Position numbers and translations under genes: made by a program
The notes under the pieces: model-generated
Told to the model about the DNA's origin: nothing
What the model saw: only the letters and a program-made list of their open reading frames with translations
The model's database searches: none
In this document: piece after piece, positions 5,055-5,222 of the stretch
Numbering within the stretch: the stretch's first letter is position 1
How the letters are laid out: every line of letters begins with the position of its first letter
Assembly (NCBI GenBank): GCA_938030645.1
Contig: CALHHQ010000233.1
Span: forward strand, 1-5,222
From: an uncultured Rhizobiaceae group bacterium
GTDB taxonomy: Bacteria > Pseudomonadota > Alphaproteobacteria > Rhizobiales > Rhizobiaceae
Length of the DNA: 5,222 bases
Direction: 5' to 3'

Positions 5055-5072
5055 TCGCACCAAGGGGTGCGG
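5055..5072 (+). promoter_or_regulatory. Compact hairpin just upstream of the tuf ribosome binding site
   Basis: CGCACC (5056-5061) pairs perfectly with GGTGCG (5066-5071) around the tetraloop AAGG, with a T-G wobble pair outside (5055/5072). It ends five bases before GGAGG (5078-5082). The position suggests it could insulate or tune translation initiation of tuf, or stabilise a processed 5' end; no U-run follows. Confidence 0.45.
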
Positions 5073-5087
5073 AAATTGGAGGCCAAG

Positions 5088-5222
5088 ATGGCAAAAGAAA
5101 AGTTTGAACGTAATAAGCCGCATTGTAACATCGGCACGATTGGTCACGTTGACCATGGTAAGACGACGTTGACCGCTGCGATTACGAAATATTTCGGCGA
5201 CTTCAAAGCGTATGACGAGATT
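5088..5222 (+). CDS. tuf: Translation elongation factor Tu, N-terminal part (cut by window edge)
   Basis: The first 45 codons read the canonical EF-Tu N-terminus MAKEKFERNKPH, then IGTIGHVDHGKTTLTAA with the P-loop GHVDHGKT at 19-26. EF-Tu with GTP delivers aminoacyl-tRNA to the ribosomal A site. A full-length protein of about 390-400 residues is expected beyond the right edge. The ATG at 5088 follows a strong GGAGG (5078-5082) with five bases between, the strongest ribosome binding site of the four operon genes. Position 13 is Cys (HCNIG) where Val is usual. Alphaproteobacteria often carry two tuf genes; whether this is one of two cannot be seen. The next gene is expected to be rpsJ. Confidence 0.97.
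   Translation, partial: MAKEKFERNKPHCNIGTIGHVDHGKTTLTAAITKYFGDFKAYDEI

Overview
This window carries the start of the str (streptomycin) ribosomal operon of an alphaproteobacterium, most likely of the Hyphomicrobiales/Rhizobiales type. The evidence is the close fit of S12, S7, EF-G and the EF-Tu N-terminus to rhizobial versions from memory, and the gene order rpsL-rpsG-fusA-tuf. The DNA is of moderate GC (by eye near 48%), lower than most soil rhizobia. Genus cannot be told from this window.

Layout. On the minus strand, positions 1-1414 hold three genes reading leftward: an OmpA/Pal-type peptidoglycan-binding protein (1414 to 866), a single-domain PilZ protein (689 to 378) and the N-terminal part of a membrane-anchored alpha/beta hydrolase (278 to beyond the left edge). 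These look like envelope or signalling accessory genes and are not part of the ribosomal operon. Positions 1415-1974 are a 560-base divergent intergenic region without a convincing ordinary gene. It holds a good sigma-70-like promoter candidate reading right (1610-1638), a tandem palindromic motif (1704-1736), a strong terminator-like hairpin (1780-1818), and a folded rpsL leader (1891-1955) that overlaps a possible 12-codon upstream ORF. Positions 1975-5222 on the plus strand are rpsL, rpsG (12 bases later), fusA (73 bases later) and the first 45 codons of tuf (94 bases later); the right edge cuts tuf.

How the parts work together. S12 and S7 are 30S subunit proteins, EF-G drives translocation and EF-Tu delivers aminoacyl-tRNA, so the plus-strand operon co-produces translation machinery and shows the biased codon use (many GGT, CGT, GCT codons) of very highly expressed genes. 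The long leader suggests extra control at the RNA level, but that is inference from base pairing done by eye.

No new enzyme system is visible here. The parts most worth a second look are regulatory: the rpsL leader, where one CATCCTCC strand can pair either with an upstream GGAGGAT or with the rpsL Shine-Dalgarno region, and the 1780-1818 hairpin upstream of it.
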